NCBI RefSeq assembly: GCF_000384315.1
Contig: NZ_ARVW01000001.1
Coordinates: 6,448,157 to 6,512,156 of the forward strand
Direction: 5' to 3'
DNA from: Amycolatopsis nigrescens CSC17Ta-90
Lineage (GTDB): Bacteria; Actinomycetota; Actinomycetes; Mycobacteriales; Pseudonocardiaceae
DNA length: 64,000 bases
Shown here: positions 55,723 through 64,000 of the stretch, piece by piece
How the letters are laid out: the number at the start of each line of letters is the position of its first letter
Numbering within the stretch: position 1 is the first letter of the stretch
Notes under the pieces: generated by a model
What the model was told of the DNA's origin: nothing
Seen by the model: only the letters and a program-made list of their open reading frames with translations
Databases searched by the model: none
Translations under genes and position numbers: made by a program

Positions 55723-58578
55723 GTGGCTGATCGCCTCGTTGTTCGCGGCGCGCGCGAGCACAATCTCCGCGGTGTCGACATCGACCTGCCGCGGGACAGC
55801 CTGATCGTGTTCACCGGGCTGTCCGGCTCCGGCAAGTCGAGCCTCGCCTTCGACACCATCTTCGCTGAGGGCCAGCGGCGTTACGTGGAGTCGCTGTCCG
55901 CCTACGCCCGGCAGTTCCTCGGTCAGATGGACAAACCGGACGTGGACTTCATCGAGGGCCTGTCGCCCGCGGTCTCCATCGACCAGAAGTCCACCTCGCG
56001 GAACCCGCGTTCCACCGTGGGCACCATCACCGAGGTCTACGACTACCTCCGCCTGCTCTACGCCAGGGCCGGCAAGGCGCACTGCCCGCAGTGCGGCGAG
56101 GCGATCAGCAAGCAGACCCCGCAGCAGATCGTGGACCAGGTGCTCGACATGGACGAGGGCCTCCGGTTCCAGGTGCTCGCACCGGTGATCCGCGGCCGCA
56201 AGGGCGAGTACCTCGACCTGTTCGCCAACCTGCAGCAGCAGGGTTACTCCCGGGCCAGGGTGGACGGCGCGGTCTACCCGCTGACCGACCCGCCGAAGCT
56301 CAAGAAGCAGGAGAAGCACCACATCGGCGTGGTGATCGACAGGCTCTCCGTGAAGAGCAGTTCGAAGCAGCGGCTCACCGACTCGGTGGAGACCGCGCTC
56401 AGGCTGGCCGACGGCCTGATCGAGCTGGAGTTCGTGGACCTGCCGGAGAACGACCCGCACCGCATCCGCGGCTTCTCCGAGAACCTGGCCTGCCCGAACG
56501 GCCACCCGCTGGCCATCGAGGACCTCGAACCGCGTTCCTTCTCCTTCAACTCGCCCTACGGCGCCTGCCCCGAGTGCACCGGGATCGGCGTGCGCAAGGA
56601 GGTCGACCCGGAGCTGGTGGTGCCGGACGACGAGCTGTCCCTGCGGGACGGCGCGATCGCGCCTTGGGCCGGCGGACAGAGCGCGGACTACTTCCAGCGG
56701 CTGCTCGAGTCGCTGTCCGAGACCATCGGCTTCCGGATGGACACCCCGTGGCGGCGGCTGACGGCCAAGGTGCAGAAGGCGGTGCTGCACGGCGTCGACG
56801 AGCAGGTGCACGTCCGCTACCGCAACCGGTACGGCCGCCAGCGCTCCTACTACGCGAACTTCGAGGGCGTGATCCCGTTCCTGGAGCGGCGCCAGGAGCA
56901 GACCGAGTCCGAGTACATGCGGGAGCGGTACGAGGGCTACATGCGCGAGGTGCCCTGCCCCGCCTGCCAGGGCACCCGGCTCAAGCCGGAGATCCTGGCG
57001 GTCACCCTCGAGCACGAGACCCGCGGCGAGCGATCCATCGCCGAGGTGTGCGCGCTGTCCATCGCGGAGGCGTCCGAGTTCCTCGACGAGCTGAAGCTCG
57101 GCCAGCGCGAGGCGATGATCGCCGGCGCGGTGCTCAAGGAGATCCAGGCCAGGCTGCGCTTCCTGCTCGACGTCGGGCTGACCTACCTGTCGCTGGACCG
57201 GGCCTCCGGCACGCTCTCCGGCGGCGAGGCGCAGCGCATCCGGCTGGCCACGCAGATCGGCTCCGGCCTGGTCGGCGTGCTCTACGTGCTGGACGAGCCG
57301 TCCATCGGCCTGCACCAGCGGGACAACCACCGGCTGATCGAGACGCTGACCAGGCTGCGCGACCTCGGCAACACGCTGATCGTGGTGGAGCACGACGAGG
57401 ACACCATCCGGTCCAGCGACTGGGTGGTGGACATCGGCCCCGGCGCCGGCGAGCACGGTGGCCACATCGTGCACAGCGGCCCGTTCAAGAAACTCTTGCG
57501 CAGCAAGGAGTCGCTGACCGGTCAGTACCTTTCCGGGCGCAGGACCATCGAGCTGCCGTCGATCCGCCGGCCGCCGGACAAGAAGCGCCAGCTCACCGTG
57601 GTGGGTGCCCGCGAGCACAACCTGCGCGGGATCGACGTGTCCTTCCCGCTCGGCTGCCTGGTCTCGATCACCGGGGTCTCCGGCTCCGGTAAGTCCACTT
57701 TGGTCAACGACATCCTGGCCACCGTGCTGGCGAACAAGCTCAACGGGGCCCGGCAGGTGCCCGGCAGGCACACCAGGGTCAAGGGCCTCGACCAGGTGGA
57801 CAAGCTGGTCCGGGTGGACCAGTCGCCGATCGGCCGCACCCCGCGTTCCAACCCGGCGACCTACACCGGGGTGTGGGACCACGTCCGCAAGCTGTTCGCC
57901 TCCACCACCGAGGCCAAGGTCCGCGGTTACCAGCAGGGCCGGTTCTCCTTCAACGTCAAGGGCGGCCGTTGCGAGGCCTGCGCCGGCGACGGCACGATCA
58001 AGATCGAGATGAACTTCCTGCCGGACGTGTACGTGCCGTGCGAGGTCTGCAAGGGCGCGCGCTACAACCGCGAGACGCTGGAAGTGCACTACAAGGGCAA
58101 GACCGTGTCCGAGGTGCTGGACATGCCGATCGAAGAGGCCGCGGACTTCTTCGAACCGATCAAGGCGATCCACCGGCACCTGCAGACCCTGGTGGACGTC
58201 GGGCTCGGCTACGTGCGGCTCGGCCAGCCCGCGCCGACCCTGTCCGGCGGTGAGGCGCAGCGGGTGAAGCTGGCCAGCGAGCTGCAGAAGCGGTCCACCG
58301 GCAAAACCGTGTACGTGCTCGACGAGCCGACCACCGGCTTGCACTTCGAGGACATCCGCAAGCTGCTCGGCGTGATCAACGGCTTGGTGGACAAGGGAAA
58401 CACCGTGATCGTCATCGAGCACAACCTGGACGTGATCAAGACTTCGGACTGGATCGTGGACATGGGGCCGGAAGGCGGCTCCGGCGGCGGCATGGTGGTC
58501 GCCGAGGGCTCGCCGGAGCAGGTGGCGGATCAGGACGAGAGCTACACCGGTCAGTTCCTCAAGCAGGTGCTGGCCTGA
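55723..58578 (+). CDS. uvrA: UvrABC system protein A
   Basis: A 951-residue excinuclease subunit that recognises DNA damage with UvrB. Walker A motifs are GLSGSGKSS (32-40) and GVSGSGKST; signatures LSGGEAQRI and LSGGEAQRV. The first zinc module begins CPNGH, with His where E. coli has Cys, as I recall from other actinobacterial UvrA proteins, and ends GACPECTG; the second is CEACAG...CEVCKG. The length is normal. It starts with GTG at 55723. Weak hairpins follow at about 58584-58618. The 285-bp gap to the divergent hydrolase gene contains no LexA-like box that I could see. Confidence 0.97.
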   Translation: MADRLVVRGAREHNLRGVDIDLPRDSLIVFTGLSGSGKSSLAFDTIFAEGQRRYVESLSAYARQFLGQMDKPDVDFIEGLSPAVSIDQKSTSRNPRSTVGTITEVYDYLRLLYARAGKAHCPQCGEAISKQTPQQIVDQVLDMDEGLRFQVLAPVIRGRKGEYLDLFANLQQQGYSRARVDGAVYPLTDPPKLKKQEKHHIGVVIDRLSVKSSSKQRLTDSVETALRLADGLIELEFVDLPENDPHRIRGFSENLACPNGHPLAIEDLEPRSFSFNSPYGACPECTGIGVRKEVDPELVVPDDELSLRDGAIAPWAGGQSADYFQRLLESLSETIGFRMDTPWRRLTAKVQKAVLHGVDEQVHVRYRNRYGRQRSYYANFEGVIPFLERRQEQTESEYMRERYEGYMREVPCPACQGTRLKPEILAVTLEHETRGERSIAEVCALSIAEASEFLDELKLGQREAMIAGAVLKEIQARLRFLLDVGLTYLSLDRASGTLSGGEAQRIRLATQIGSGLVGVLYVLDEPSIGLHQRDNHRLIETLTRLRDLGNTLIVVEHDEDTIRSSDWVVDIGPGAGEHGGHIVHSGPFKKLLRSKESLTGQYLSGRRTIELPSIRRPPDKKRQLTVVGAREHNLRGIDVSFPLGCLVSITGVSGSGKSTLVNDILATVLANKLNGARQVPGRHTRVKGLDQVDKLVRVDQSPIGRTPRSNPATYTGVWDHVRKLFASTTEAKVRGYQQGRFSFNVKGGRCEACAGDGTIKIEMNFLPDVYVPCEVCKGARYNRETLEVHYKGKTVSEVLDMPIEEAADFFEPIKAIHRHLQTLVDVGLGYVRLGQPAPTLSGGEAQRVKLASELQKRSTGKTVYVLDEPTTGLHFEDIRKLLGVINGLVDKGNTVIVIEHNLDVIKTSDWIVDMGPEGGSGGGMVVAEGSPEQVADQDESYTGQFLKQVLA

Positions 58579-58679
58579 AAAAGCAGGGGAACCCCTGAAC
58601 CGTCCCGCGAAAGCGGACGTGTGCTTGGTGTTGACCGGTCACCGCGGCAGGTGCGGGGCCGAACACCAGGAGGTTCCCG

Positions 58680-59225
58680 ATGACCAGGACCCGGATCGCA
58701 CTCGTTTCCGCGACGGCCGCCGCCTTGGCGCTGCTGACCGCCTGCGACGGCTACGGCTCGTCCAGCGGTGACGCTCCCGCGTCGCCGACCGCCGACGGCG
58801 GGCAGGGCGCGGCCACGACCGGTGGCAGTCTCGCGGTCGCCGAGGTGGGCGGCCTCGGCGAGGTCGTCACCGCGTCGGACGGCCGCACGCTGTACCGCTT
58901 CGACAAGGACACCGCGAATCCCCCGGTGTCCCACTGCCACGGTGACTGCGCGGCGCAGTGGCCGCCGCTGCTGGCCGGAGAGAGCATGCCGCCGGCGGCC
59001 GGGATCGACCCTGCCCTGCTCGGCACCGCCACCCGCGAGGACGGCGCCGAGCAGGTCACCCTGAACGGCTGGCCGTTGTACCGGTATGCCAAGGACAGCG
59101 CGGCCGGGGATGTGAAGGGCCACGGTGTCGGCGGCACCTGGTTCGCCGCCACCCCCGAAGGCAAGAAGGCCGCTTCGGTGCTACCCAAGCCGAGCCCAGG
59201 GGACGGCGGCGGCTACGGCTACTGA
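58680..59225 (+). CDS. lipoprotein with COG4315-type repeats
   Basis: A 181-residue lipoprotein. Signal peptide with lipobox LLTAC (Cys22), then a Ser/Ala/Pro linker. The mature part has two repeats built around DGRTLYRFDKDTANPP and NGWPLYRYAKDSAAGDV, each with the LY-F/Y-D pattern of the COG4315 secreted family, and CHGDCAAQWPPLL between them. Function is unknown. AGGAGG precedes the ATG at 58680. It stands just upstream of the sigma/anti-sigma pair, so it may be part of that regulon. Confidence 0.85.
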   Translation: MTRTRIALVSATAAALALLTACDGYGSSSGDAPASPTADGGQGAATTGGSLAVAEVGGLGEVVTASDGRTLYRFDKDTANPPVSHCHGDCAAQWPPLLAGESMPPAAGIDPALLGTATREDGAEQVTLNGWPLYRYAKDSAAGDVKGHGVGGTWFAATPEGKKAASVLPKPSPGDGGGYGY

Positions 59226-59352
59226 CGGCTCACACGCGGAGCGGGCGGTGGCGGATGAACGCGGCGGTGATTGCGGCGGAAAGACCCTTTTCGGGCCCGG
59301 ATCTTGCAGTACTGTCTTCGCCTACCGCGGAATTCGCGGCATCCGGGGCAGC

Positions 59353-59377
59353 GGGTGAACTGGGTGAATTGGGTGAG
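59353..59377 (+). repeat. 9-bp tandem repeat before the ECF sigma start
   Basis: GGGTGA recurs at 59353, 59362 and 59371 (9-bp period). In the longer reading of the sigma gene it encodes ELGELGER. It overlaps the probable ribosome site (GAGAGGA). Confidence 0.5.
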
Positions 59378-59386
59378 AGGACAGGG

Positions 59387-59929
59387 GTGTCGATCGCAGG
59401 CAGGCGGAGGCGGCGGGCGCCGGGTGAGGAACTGATCCGCGAGCTCTACCGGGAACACGGCCGCAGCCTGCTGGCCTACGCCACCCGCCTCACCGGCGAC
59501 CGGGCCGCCGCCGAGGACGTCGTGCAGGAAACCCTGCTTCGCGCCTGGAAGCACGCCGACGCGCTGGAGAGCGGCAAGGGCTCGGTGCGCGGCTGGCTGC
59601 TCACCGTGGCCCGCAACATCATCACCGACCGGGTGCGGGCCAGGGCGGCGCGGCCGCCGGAGGTCGGCGAACAGGTCGGACCGGCGGACAGCGCGGTCCG
59701 GGACCACGCCCAGGAGGTCGTCGACTCGATGGCGGTGCTCGGCGCGATGGACCGGCTCTCCGGTGAGCACCGCGAGGTGCTGGTGGAGATCTACTACCGG
59801 GGCCGCACGGTCGCCGAAGCGGCGCAAAGGCTGGGTGTCGCCCCGGGTACCGTGAAATCCCGGTCCTACTACGCGTTGCGCGCGCTGCGCGCGGCGATGT
59901 CCGGCGGCGGAACGGAGGTGACCCGATGA
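59387..59929 (+). CDS. ECF-type sigma factor (SigL/SigK-like)
   Basis: A 180-residue ECF sigma factor. Region 2 (YREHGRSLLAYATRLTGDRAAAEDVVQETLLRAWKH) and region 4 (LSGEHREVLVEIYYRGRTVAEAAQRLGVAPGTVKSRSYYALRAL) are both complete. The GTG at 59387 with GAGAGGA upstream is preferred. An ATG at 59255 would add 44 residues of weak composition. The following gene encodes a zinc-binding anti-sigma factor (4-nt overlap), so the pair is a self-contained redox- or envelope-responsive switch. Confidence 0.9.
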   Translation: MSIAGRRRRRAPGEELIRELYREHGRSLLAYATRLTGDRAAAEDVVQETLLRAWKHADALESGKGSVRGWLLTVARNIITDRVRARAARPPEVGEQVGPADSAVRDHAQEVVDSMAVLGAMDRLSGEHREVLVEIYYRGRTVAEAAQRLGVAPGTVKSRSYYALRALRAAMSGGGTEVTR

Positions 59930-60624
59930 GCGCGGTGGAACACGACCACGCCCAGCTGGGTGCCTACGTGCTCGGGGTGCTCGAGCCGGACGAGGCGGCC
60001 CGGTTCGAGGTCCATCTCGCGTCCTGCCCGCGGTGCCGCCGGGAGGTCGCCGAACTGGCCGAGCTCCGCACCGGACTGGACGAGGTGCCGCCGGAGGCGT
60101 TCCTGGACGGGCCGCCGGAGGACGGCGACCTGCTGCTGCAGCGCACCTTGCGGGCCGCGCGGGAGCCGGCGGCCGCGCCGTCTCGCCGACCTTGGGCGCT
60201 GGTCGCCGGTGCGGCCGCGGTGCTGGTGGCCGCCGCACTCGGGGCCGGGGTGCTGATCGGCAGGGGCACGGTGGACACCAACGTGGCCGGCCCACCGCCC
60301 GCGACCTCGACCCCGCCGGGGGCGCGTGCGCTCACCGCCGCCGACCCGGCCACCGGGGCCAGGATGGTGGCCACGGTGACCCCGGCGGCCGGCTGGGTGC
60401 GGGTCCACGTCGCGGTCGAAGGCGTCCGCGAAGGCGAACGGTGCCGGCTGGTCGTGCGGTCGAAGCAGGGGGAGCAGGTGGTCGCCGGCAGCTGGGTGGT
60501 GTCGGCGAAGGCGGAGAAGGAAGGCACCGGACTGGACGGCTCGGCGCTGATCCCGCCGGACCAGGTCGCCTCGGTGGACGTGGTCACCACGGACGGCCGG
60601 AAGATCGTGTCCGCCTCGGCGTGA
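59926..60624 (+). CDS. anti-sigma factor with zinc-binding (zf-HC2) domain
   Basis: A 232-residue membrane anti-sigma factor. Residues 1-45 hold the HxxxCxxC motif (H30, C34, C37), one helix at about 90-111 crosses the membrane, and the rest is extracytoplasmic (a RskA/RslA-like beta-rich domain). It should sequester the ECF sigma made by the gene just upstream, releasing it on redox change or signal from outside. ATGA overlap with the sigma gene. Confidence 0.9.
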   Translation: MSAVEHDHAQLGAYVLGVLEPDEAARFEVHLASCPRCRREVAELAELRTGLDEVPPEAFLDGPPEDGDLLLQRTLRAAREPAAAPSRRPWALVAGAAAVLVAAALGAGVLIGRGTVDTNVAGPPPATSTPPGARALTAADPATGARMVATVTPAAGWVRVHVAVEGVREGERCRLVVRSKQGEQVVAGSWVVSAKAEKEGTGLDGSALIPPDQVASVDVVTTDGRKIVSASA

Positions 60625-60640
60625 CGGGCATACTGGCCGG

Positions 60641-61087
60641 ATGAGCCAGCACCGGTACCGGTTCCGCACCGACTGGCAGCTGCGGGCGCCGGTCAGCGCG
60701 GTGTTCGCGGCCGCGGTGGACCTGGCGAACTACCCCGCCTGGTGGCCGGACGTGCGGGCGGTGCGCAAGGTGGACGAGGACACCGCCGAACTGCTCTGCC
60801 GGTCGACCCTGCCCTACAGCCTGGTGTTGCGGATGCATCGGGCGGAACAGGACGAGCCGTCCGGGCGGCTCCGGGTGACCCTCAGCGGCGACCTGGAGGG
60901 AGTGCTGGCCGGGCACGTCTCCGCGCGGGACGGCGGCACTCGGCTGCTGATCACCCAGGAGGTGGTCGCGCGGAAGAAGCTGCTCCGGCGGCTGGGCCCG
61001 GTGGCCCGTCCGCTGTTCGAGGTGAACCACACGCTGATGATGCGGCGCGGCCAACGCCAGCTCCAGGCCTACCTGAACGGCAAATAG
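60641..61087 (+). CDS. SRPBCC family protein (polyketide cyclase/dehydrase-like)
   Basis: A 148-residue START/SRPBCC-fold protein. The start YRFRTDWQLRAPVSAVFAAAVDLANYPAWWPDV is the typical first strand and helix. It likely binds a hydrophobic small molecule; no reaction is evident. It follows the anti-sigma gene by 16 bp in the same direction, so it may be the last gene of that operon. Its stop is in a hairpin repeat (61079-61134) shared in half form with the LysR gene at 3545. Confidence 0.85.
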   Translation: MSQHRYRFRTDWQLRAPVSAVFAAAVDLANYPAWWPDVRAVRKVDEDTAELLCRSTLPYSLVLRMHRAEQDEPSGRLRVTLSGDLEGVLAGHVSARDGGTRLLITQEVVARKKLLRRLGPVARPLFEVNHTLMMRRGQRQLQAYLNGK

Positions 61088-61134
61088 CCGGCTTTTTGCC
61101 CTTTGACGTGAGGGCGAAAAGCCGGCTATTTGCC
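61079..61134. repeat. hairpin repeat GGCAAATAGCCGGCTT, supplies the SRPBCC stop codon
   Basis: 24-bp arms (61079-61102, 61111-61134) with one mismatch and the 8-nt loop TTGACGTG. It lies between the convergent SRPBCC and dctA genes. The SRPBCC stop TAG (61085-61087) is inside the left arm. A half copy is at about 3537-3570. Confidence 0.85.
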
Positions 61135-61140
61135 TGGGGG

Positions 61141-62505
61141 TTAGGCGGGGGTGAGGGTTTTTTCGGGGGTGGGATCGGGTTCGGGGTGGCCGTCGTCCAC
61201 GAGGGTGGCCTCGTTGAACGGGTCCTCGCCGGAGAACACCCGTTTGGCCTGCTCGGGGTCGAACTCCTTGGTCCAGTTGCCGATCAGCACGGTGGCCACC
61301 GCGTTGCCGGCGAAGTTGGTCAGGGCACGGGCCTCGGACATGAACCGGTCGATGCCGAGGATGAAACCGACGCCGTCGACCAGCTCGGGCCGGTGCGACT
61401 GCAGGCCGGCGGCGAGGGTGGCGATGCCGGCGCCGCTCACCCCGGCGGCACCCTTGGACGCGATGATCATGAACAGCAGCAGGGTGATCTGCTCGCTCAC
61501 CGGCAGCGGGCTGCCCTGCGCGGTGGCCACGAACAGGGTGGCCATGGTCAGGTAGATCGCGGTGCCGTCCAGGTTGAACGAGTAGCCGGTGGGCACCGTG
61601 ATGCCGACCACCGGCTTGCTCACCCCGAGGTGCTCCATCTTCGCGATCAGCCGCGGCAGCGCCGACTCCGACGAAGAGGTGGACACGATGAGCAGGAACT
61701 CGCGGGCCAGGTACCGCAGCAGGGACAGGATGTTGACCCTGGCGCCGAGCCAGAGCACCGCGGCGAGCACGACGAACACGAAGACAAGGCAGGTCGCGTA
61801 GAAGCCGAGCATGATCACGGCGAGGCTCTTGAGCGCGTCCCAGCCGGTCTCGCCGACGACGGCGGCGATGGCACCGAACGCGCCGACCGGCGCGGCCCAC
61901 ATGATCATCGCCAGGATGCGGAACACCAGCCGCTGGATGTGCTCGACCCCGCGCAGGATCGGGGCACCCTTGGGACCGAGCTTCTGCAGGGCGAACCCGG
62001 CGAGCAGGGCGACCAGCAGGGTCTGCAGCACCGAGCCTTCGGTGAAGGCGGAGACCATGCTTTCCGGGATGATGCCGAGCAGGAAGTCGGTGGTGCCCTC
62101 GGCGCCTTCGGCTTGCTTCTGGACCTTGGCCGCGTCGCTGGGGTCGAGGTGCAGGCCGGCGCCGGGGTGCAGCAGGTTGCCCACCACGAGGCCGATGGCC
62201 AGCGCGAAGGTGGACATGAGCAGGAAGTAGCCGATGGCGAGGAGGCCGACCTTGCCGACCTTCGCCGCCTTCGCCACCGACCCGATGCCGAGCACGATGG
62301 TGCAGAAGATGATCGGGGAGATCATCATCTTGATCAGGTTCACGAACCCGGTGCCCAGCGGTTTGAGTTCCTTGCCGAGGTCGGGGGCCACGAAGCCGAC
62401 GATGACGCCGAGCACCACCGCGGCGACGACGGCGATGTACAGGTAGTGCATCCGATCCCGGCGGCGGGGCGGTGCCGCCGGGTCGGTGCTAGTCGGTGAG
62501 GGCAC
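61141..62505 (-). CDS. dctA: dicarboxylate/amino acid:cation symporter (DctA family)
   Basis: A 454-residue symporter of the DAACS family. The reentrant loop segments STSSSESALPRLI and GTAIYLTMATLF, plus the signature GYSFNLDGTAIY, are present. It imports C4-dicarboxylates or glutamate/aspartate. The GTG at 62505 has GGAGG six bases upstream. It is divergent from the sensor kinase at 62655; in many bacteria such kinases (DctS/DcuS type) turn on dctA, so a two-component control of this gene is likely. The 149-bp gap (62506-62654) is the control region. Confidence 0.92.
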   Translation of the reverse strand: MPSPTSTDPAAPPRRRDRMHYLYIAVVAAVVLGVIVGFVAPDLGKELKPLGTGFVNLIKMMISPIIFCTIVLGIGSVAKAAKVGKVGLLAIGYFLLMSTFALAIGLVVGNLLHPGAGLHLDPSDAAKVQKQAEGAEGTTDFLLGIIPESMVSAFTEGSVLQTLLVALLAGFALQKLGPKGAPILRGVEHIQRLVFRILAMIMWAAPVGAFGAIAAVVGETGWDALKSLAVIMLGFYATCLVFVFVVLAAVLWLGARVNILSLLRYLAREFLLIVSTSSSESALPRLIAKMEHLGVSKPVVGITVPTGYSFNLDGTAIYLTMATLFVATAQGSPLPVSEQITLLLFMIIASKGAAGVSGAGIATLAAGLQSHRPELVDGVGFILGIDRFMSEARALTNFAGNAVATVLIGNWTKEFDPEQAKRVFSGEDPFNEATLVDDGHPEPDPTPEKTLTPA

Positions 62506-62654
62506 CGTTGCCTCCAGCTGGAACAGCCACGCCCTCGTCGGCGTGGGTCGCAGGTCACTATCCGCAACGCTATGAGCCCGGTCACGCTTCTGTTCATTGA
62601 GTTAACAGCGGGTTGCCCGACCGGGGCGGCCGAGCCGTGTGCTGGTATGTGCGG

Positions 62655-64000
62655 GTGCGCACCTTGGAACGACGGCCGTGGAGCGTGGCCAGGCAGCTGC
62701 TCGTGCTCCAGGTGCTGGTGCTCGCCGTGCTGGTGGCCAGCGGACTGGTGCTCGCCTACCTGGACGCGCAGGACGCCGCGGAGAGCAGGGCGACCGACGA
62801 GGTGGTCGCGGTGGCCACCACGGTCGCCGGCTCACCGGCGCTGCCGGCCGCGCTCACCGGCGACGCGCCGAGCCGGCAGCTGCAGCCGTTCGCCGAGCGG
62901 ATCAGGGTGGCCAACGGCGTCGACTTCATCACCATCATGAGCCCGGACGGGATCCGCTACACCCACCCGAACCCGGCGCTGATCGGCCAGCGGTTCCTCG
63001 GCAACACCGCGGATGCCTTGCGCGGCAAGGTATTCACCGAAACCTATACCGGCACCCTCGGCGCGTCGGTGCGCGCGGTGGTGCCCGTCTTCGGCCCCGA
63101 AGGCGACCACGGCGCGGTGATCGCGCTGGTCAGCGTCGGCATCACGGTGCAGGCAATCTCCACCGAGCTGCGGGAACGGCTGTGGACGCTGTTCATCGTC
63201 GCGGGTGCGGTGCTGGCCGCCGGGATCGGCGGCAGCGTGCTGGTCAGCGCCAGGCTCCGGCGGCAGACGAGGGGAGTGGCGCCGGCCCAGCTCAGCCGCA
63301 TGTTCGAGTACTACGAGGCGATCCTGCACGCGGTGCGGGAGGGCCTGGTGCTGGTGGATGCGAACGGAAAGGTCGCCCTGTGCAACGACGGCGCCCGCGA
63401 GCTGCTCGGCCTCGGCGGCGAGCTGGGCGGCAAGCCGGTCGCTGAGCTGGACCTGGCGCCCGAGCTGGCGGCCACGTTCACCGCGGCCGAGCCGCACACC
63501 GACGAGATCCACGTGACCGACTCCCGGGTCCTGCTGGTGAACACCGTGCCGGTGCGCTCGCGGGACCGGGCGATGGGCACCGTGGTGACCCTGCGGGACC
63601 ACACCGACCTGCAGACGCTCACCGGTGAGCTGGACACCGTGCGCGGGTTCACCGAGTCGCTGCGCTCCCAGGCGCACGAGGCGTCCAACCGGCTGCACAC
63701 CGTGGTCTCGCTGGTGGAGATCGGCAAGCCGGAGCAGGCGGTCGAGTTCGCCACCGCGGAGCTGGCGATCGCGCAGCGGCTCACCGACCGGGTGCTGGAC
63801 GCGGTGACCGAGCCGGTGCTGGCCGCGCTGCTGCTGGGCAAGGCAGCGGAGGCCAGCGAGCGCGGGGTCGAGCTGGAGCTCACCCCGGACACCGCGATCG
63901 ACGACAGCGAGACCGCGATCCCCGCGCGCGACCTGGTCACCGTGCTCGGCAACCTGATCGACAACGCGATCGACGCGGCGGTCGAAGGAGCGGCGGAGCA
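62655..64000 (+). CDS. CitA/DcuS-type sensor histidine kinase (partial)
   Basis: The coding frame starts at GTG 62655 (GTG 62649 is an alternative) and runs off the window edge at about residue 448. It has an N-terminal membrane helix (about 12-35), a periplasmic Cache/PAS-like sensor domain with TIMSPDGIRYTHPNP, a second helix (about 180-200), a cytosolic PAS domain and the start of the kinase (RSQAHEASNRLHTVVSLVEIG, in which the first His is the phosphoacceptor). NLIDNAID near the edge is the ATP-site N-box. This matches dicarboxylate/citrate sensing kinases. A response regulator gene is expected just beyond the window, and DctA lies divergent beside it. Confidence 0.9.
   Translation, partial: MRTLERRPWSVARQLLVLQVLVLAVLVASGLVLAYLDAQDAAESRATDEVVAVATTVAGSPALPAALTGDAPSRQLQPFAERIRVANGVDFITIMSPDGIRYTHPNPALIGQRFLGNTADALRGKVFTETYTGTLGASVRAVVPVFGPEGDHGAVIALVSVGITVQAISTELRERLWTLFIVAGAVLAAGIGGSVLVSARLRRQTRGVAPAQLSRMFEYYEAILHAVREGLVLVDANGKVALCNDGARELLGLGGELGGKPVAELDLAPELAATFTAAEPHTDEIHVTDSRVLLVNTVPVRSRDRAMGTVVTLRDHTDLQTLTGELDTVRGFTESLRSQAHEASNRLHTVVSLVEIGKPEQAVEFATAELAIAQRLTDRVLDAVTEPVLAALLLGKAAEASERGVELELTPDTAIDDSETAIPARDLVTVLGNLIDNAIDAAVEGAAE

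Noticed and set aside
55717..58422. Long open frame of about 900 codons on the minus strand
   Set aside because: It is antisense to uvrA; the sense strand carries every UvrA motif.
1..64000. CRISPR arrays, rRNA, tRNA genes, complete insertion sequences or prophage genes
   Set aside because: No regular spacer repeats, no conserved RNA segments, and no transposase, integrase or phage structural genes were seen.

Overview
The window comes from a high-GC actinobacterium, most likely of the Pseudonocardiales (Amycolatopsis-like). This is inferred from roughly 70% G+C, frequent GTG and TTG starts, 4-nt ATGA/GTGA stop-start overlaps, an F420/LLM-type oxidoreductase, DmdR/IdeR-type iron boxes, a multi-copy Asp23/Gls24 locus and an actinobacterial-type UvrA. 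No rRNA, tRNA, CRISPR array or complete insertion sequence was found. The window is chromosomal, with housekeeping and accessory genes interleaved.

Layout. 0.1-7 kb: thioredoxin, a DUF2630 protein, a secreted endonuclease/phosphatase, a DMT exporter divergent from a LysR regulator, a TAP-like lipoprotein hydrolase, a LigC-type DNA ligase and a GNAT acetyltransferase. 7-11.8 kb: a leftward Asp23/Gls24 envelope-stress locus containing AmaP-like, DUF6286 and DUF2273 membrane proteins, a J-domain-like protein and an ECF sigma factor, headed by a RibD-like reductase. 11.9-23 kb: ZapE-like ATPase, PAP2 phosphatase, ABC-F ATPase, ThiO/DAAO-like oxidase, DUF2252 protein, ornithine aminotransferase, PPK2, an S9 prolyl peptidase and an LLM oxidoreductase. 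23-29.5 kb: a remnant of a DUF222 (13E12-type) gene, then an iron box and a four-gene overlapping siderophore operon (PLP decarboxylase, N-monooxygenase, NIS synthetase, glutamine-synthetase-like ligase). 29.5-44 kb: a GT87 mannosyltransferase, DJ-1/PfpI protein, PAS-GGDEF-EAL protein, orphan ketosynthase, SyrP-like dioxygenase, amino-acid permease, MgtC, a DUF2867 SDR protein, an MmpS-like protein, a HxlR regulator, a FetB-like permease and a histidine phosphatase. 44-53.5 kb: small actinobacterial proteins, carboxyethyl-ornithine synthase, RNase HI, MFS/MarR pair, an iron-boxed AraC regulator and a Bcr/CflA exporter. 53.5-64 kb: a Phd/VapC-type toxin-antitoxin pair between direct repeats of a metallo-hydrolase 3' end, then that hydrolase, uvrA, a lipoprotein, an ECF sigma/anti-sigma pair, an SRPBCC protein, DctA, and a CitA/DcuS-type sensor kinase cut by the window edge.

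How the genes work together. The clearest pathway is iron acquisition: the operon at 23.5-29.5 kb should make a hydroxamate siderophore without an NRPS. A second iron box at 49.9 kb precedes a PchR-like AraC regulator followed by an exporter, a plausible control and efflux arm. The siderophore operon has no acyltransferase gene; a GS-like ligase with intact metal ligands occupies that place, making it the best candidate here for an undescribed chemistry.

Non-coding structure. Long hairpin repeats lie at gene ends, some supplying the stop codons. One 51-bp hairpin occurs twice in opposite orientation (3.6 and 16.2 kb). A 13-bp palindrome, GTCCAC-W-GTGGAC, and close variants recur, mostly inside coding sequence.
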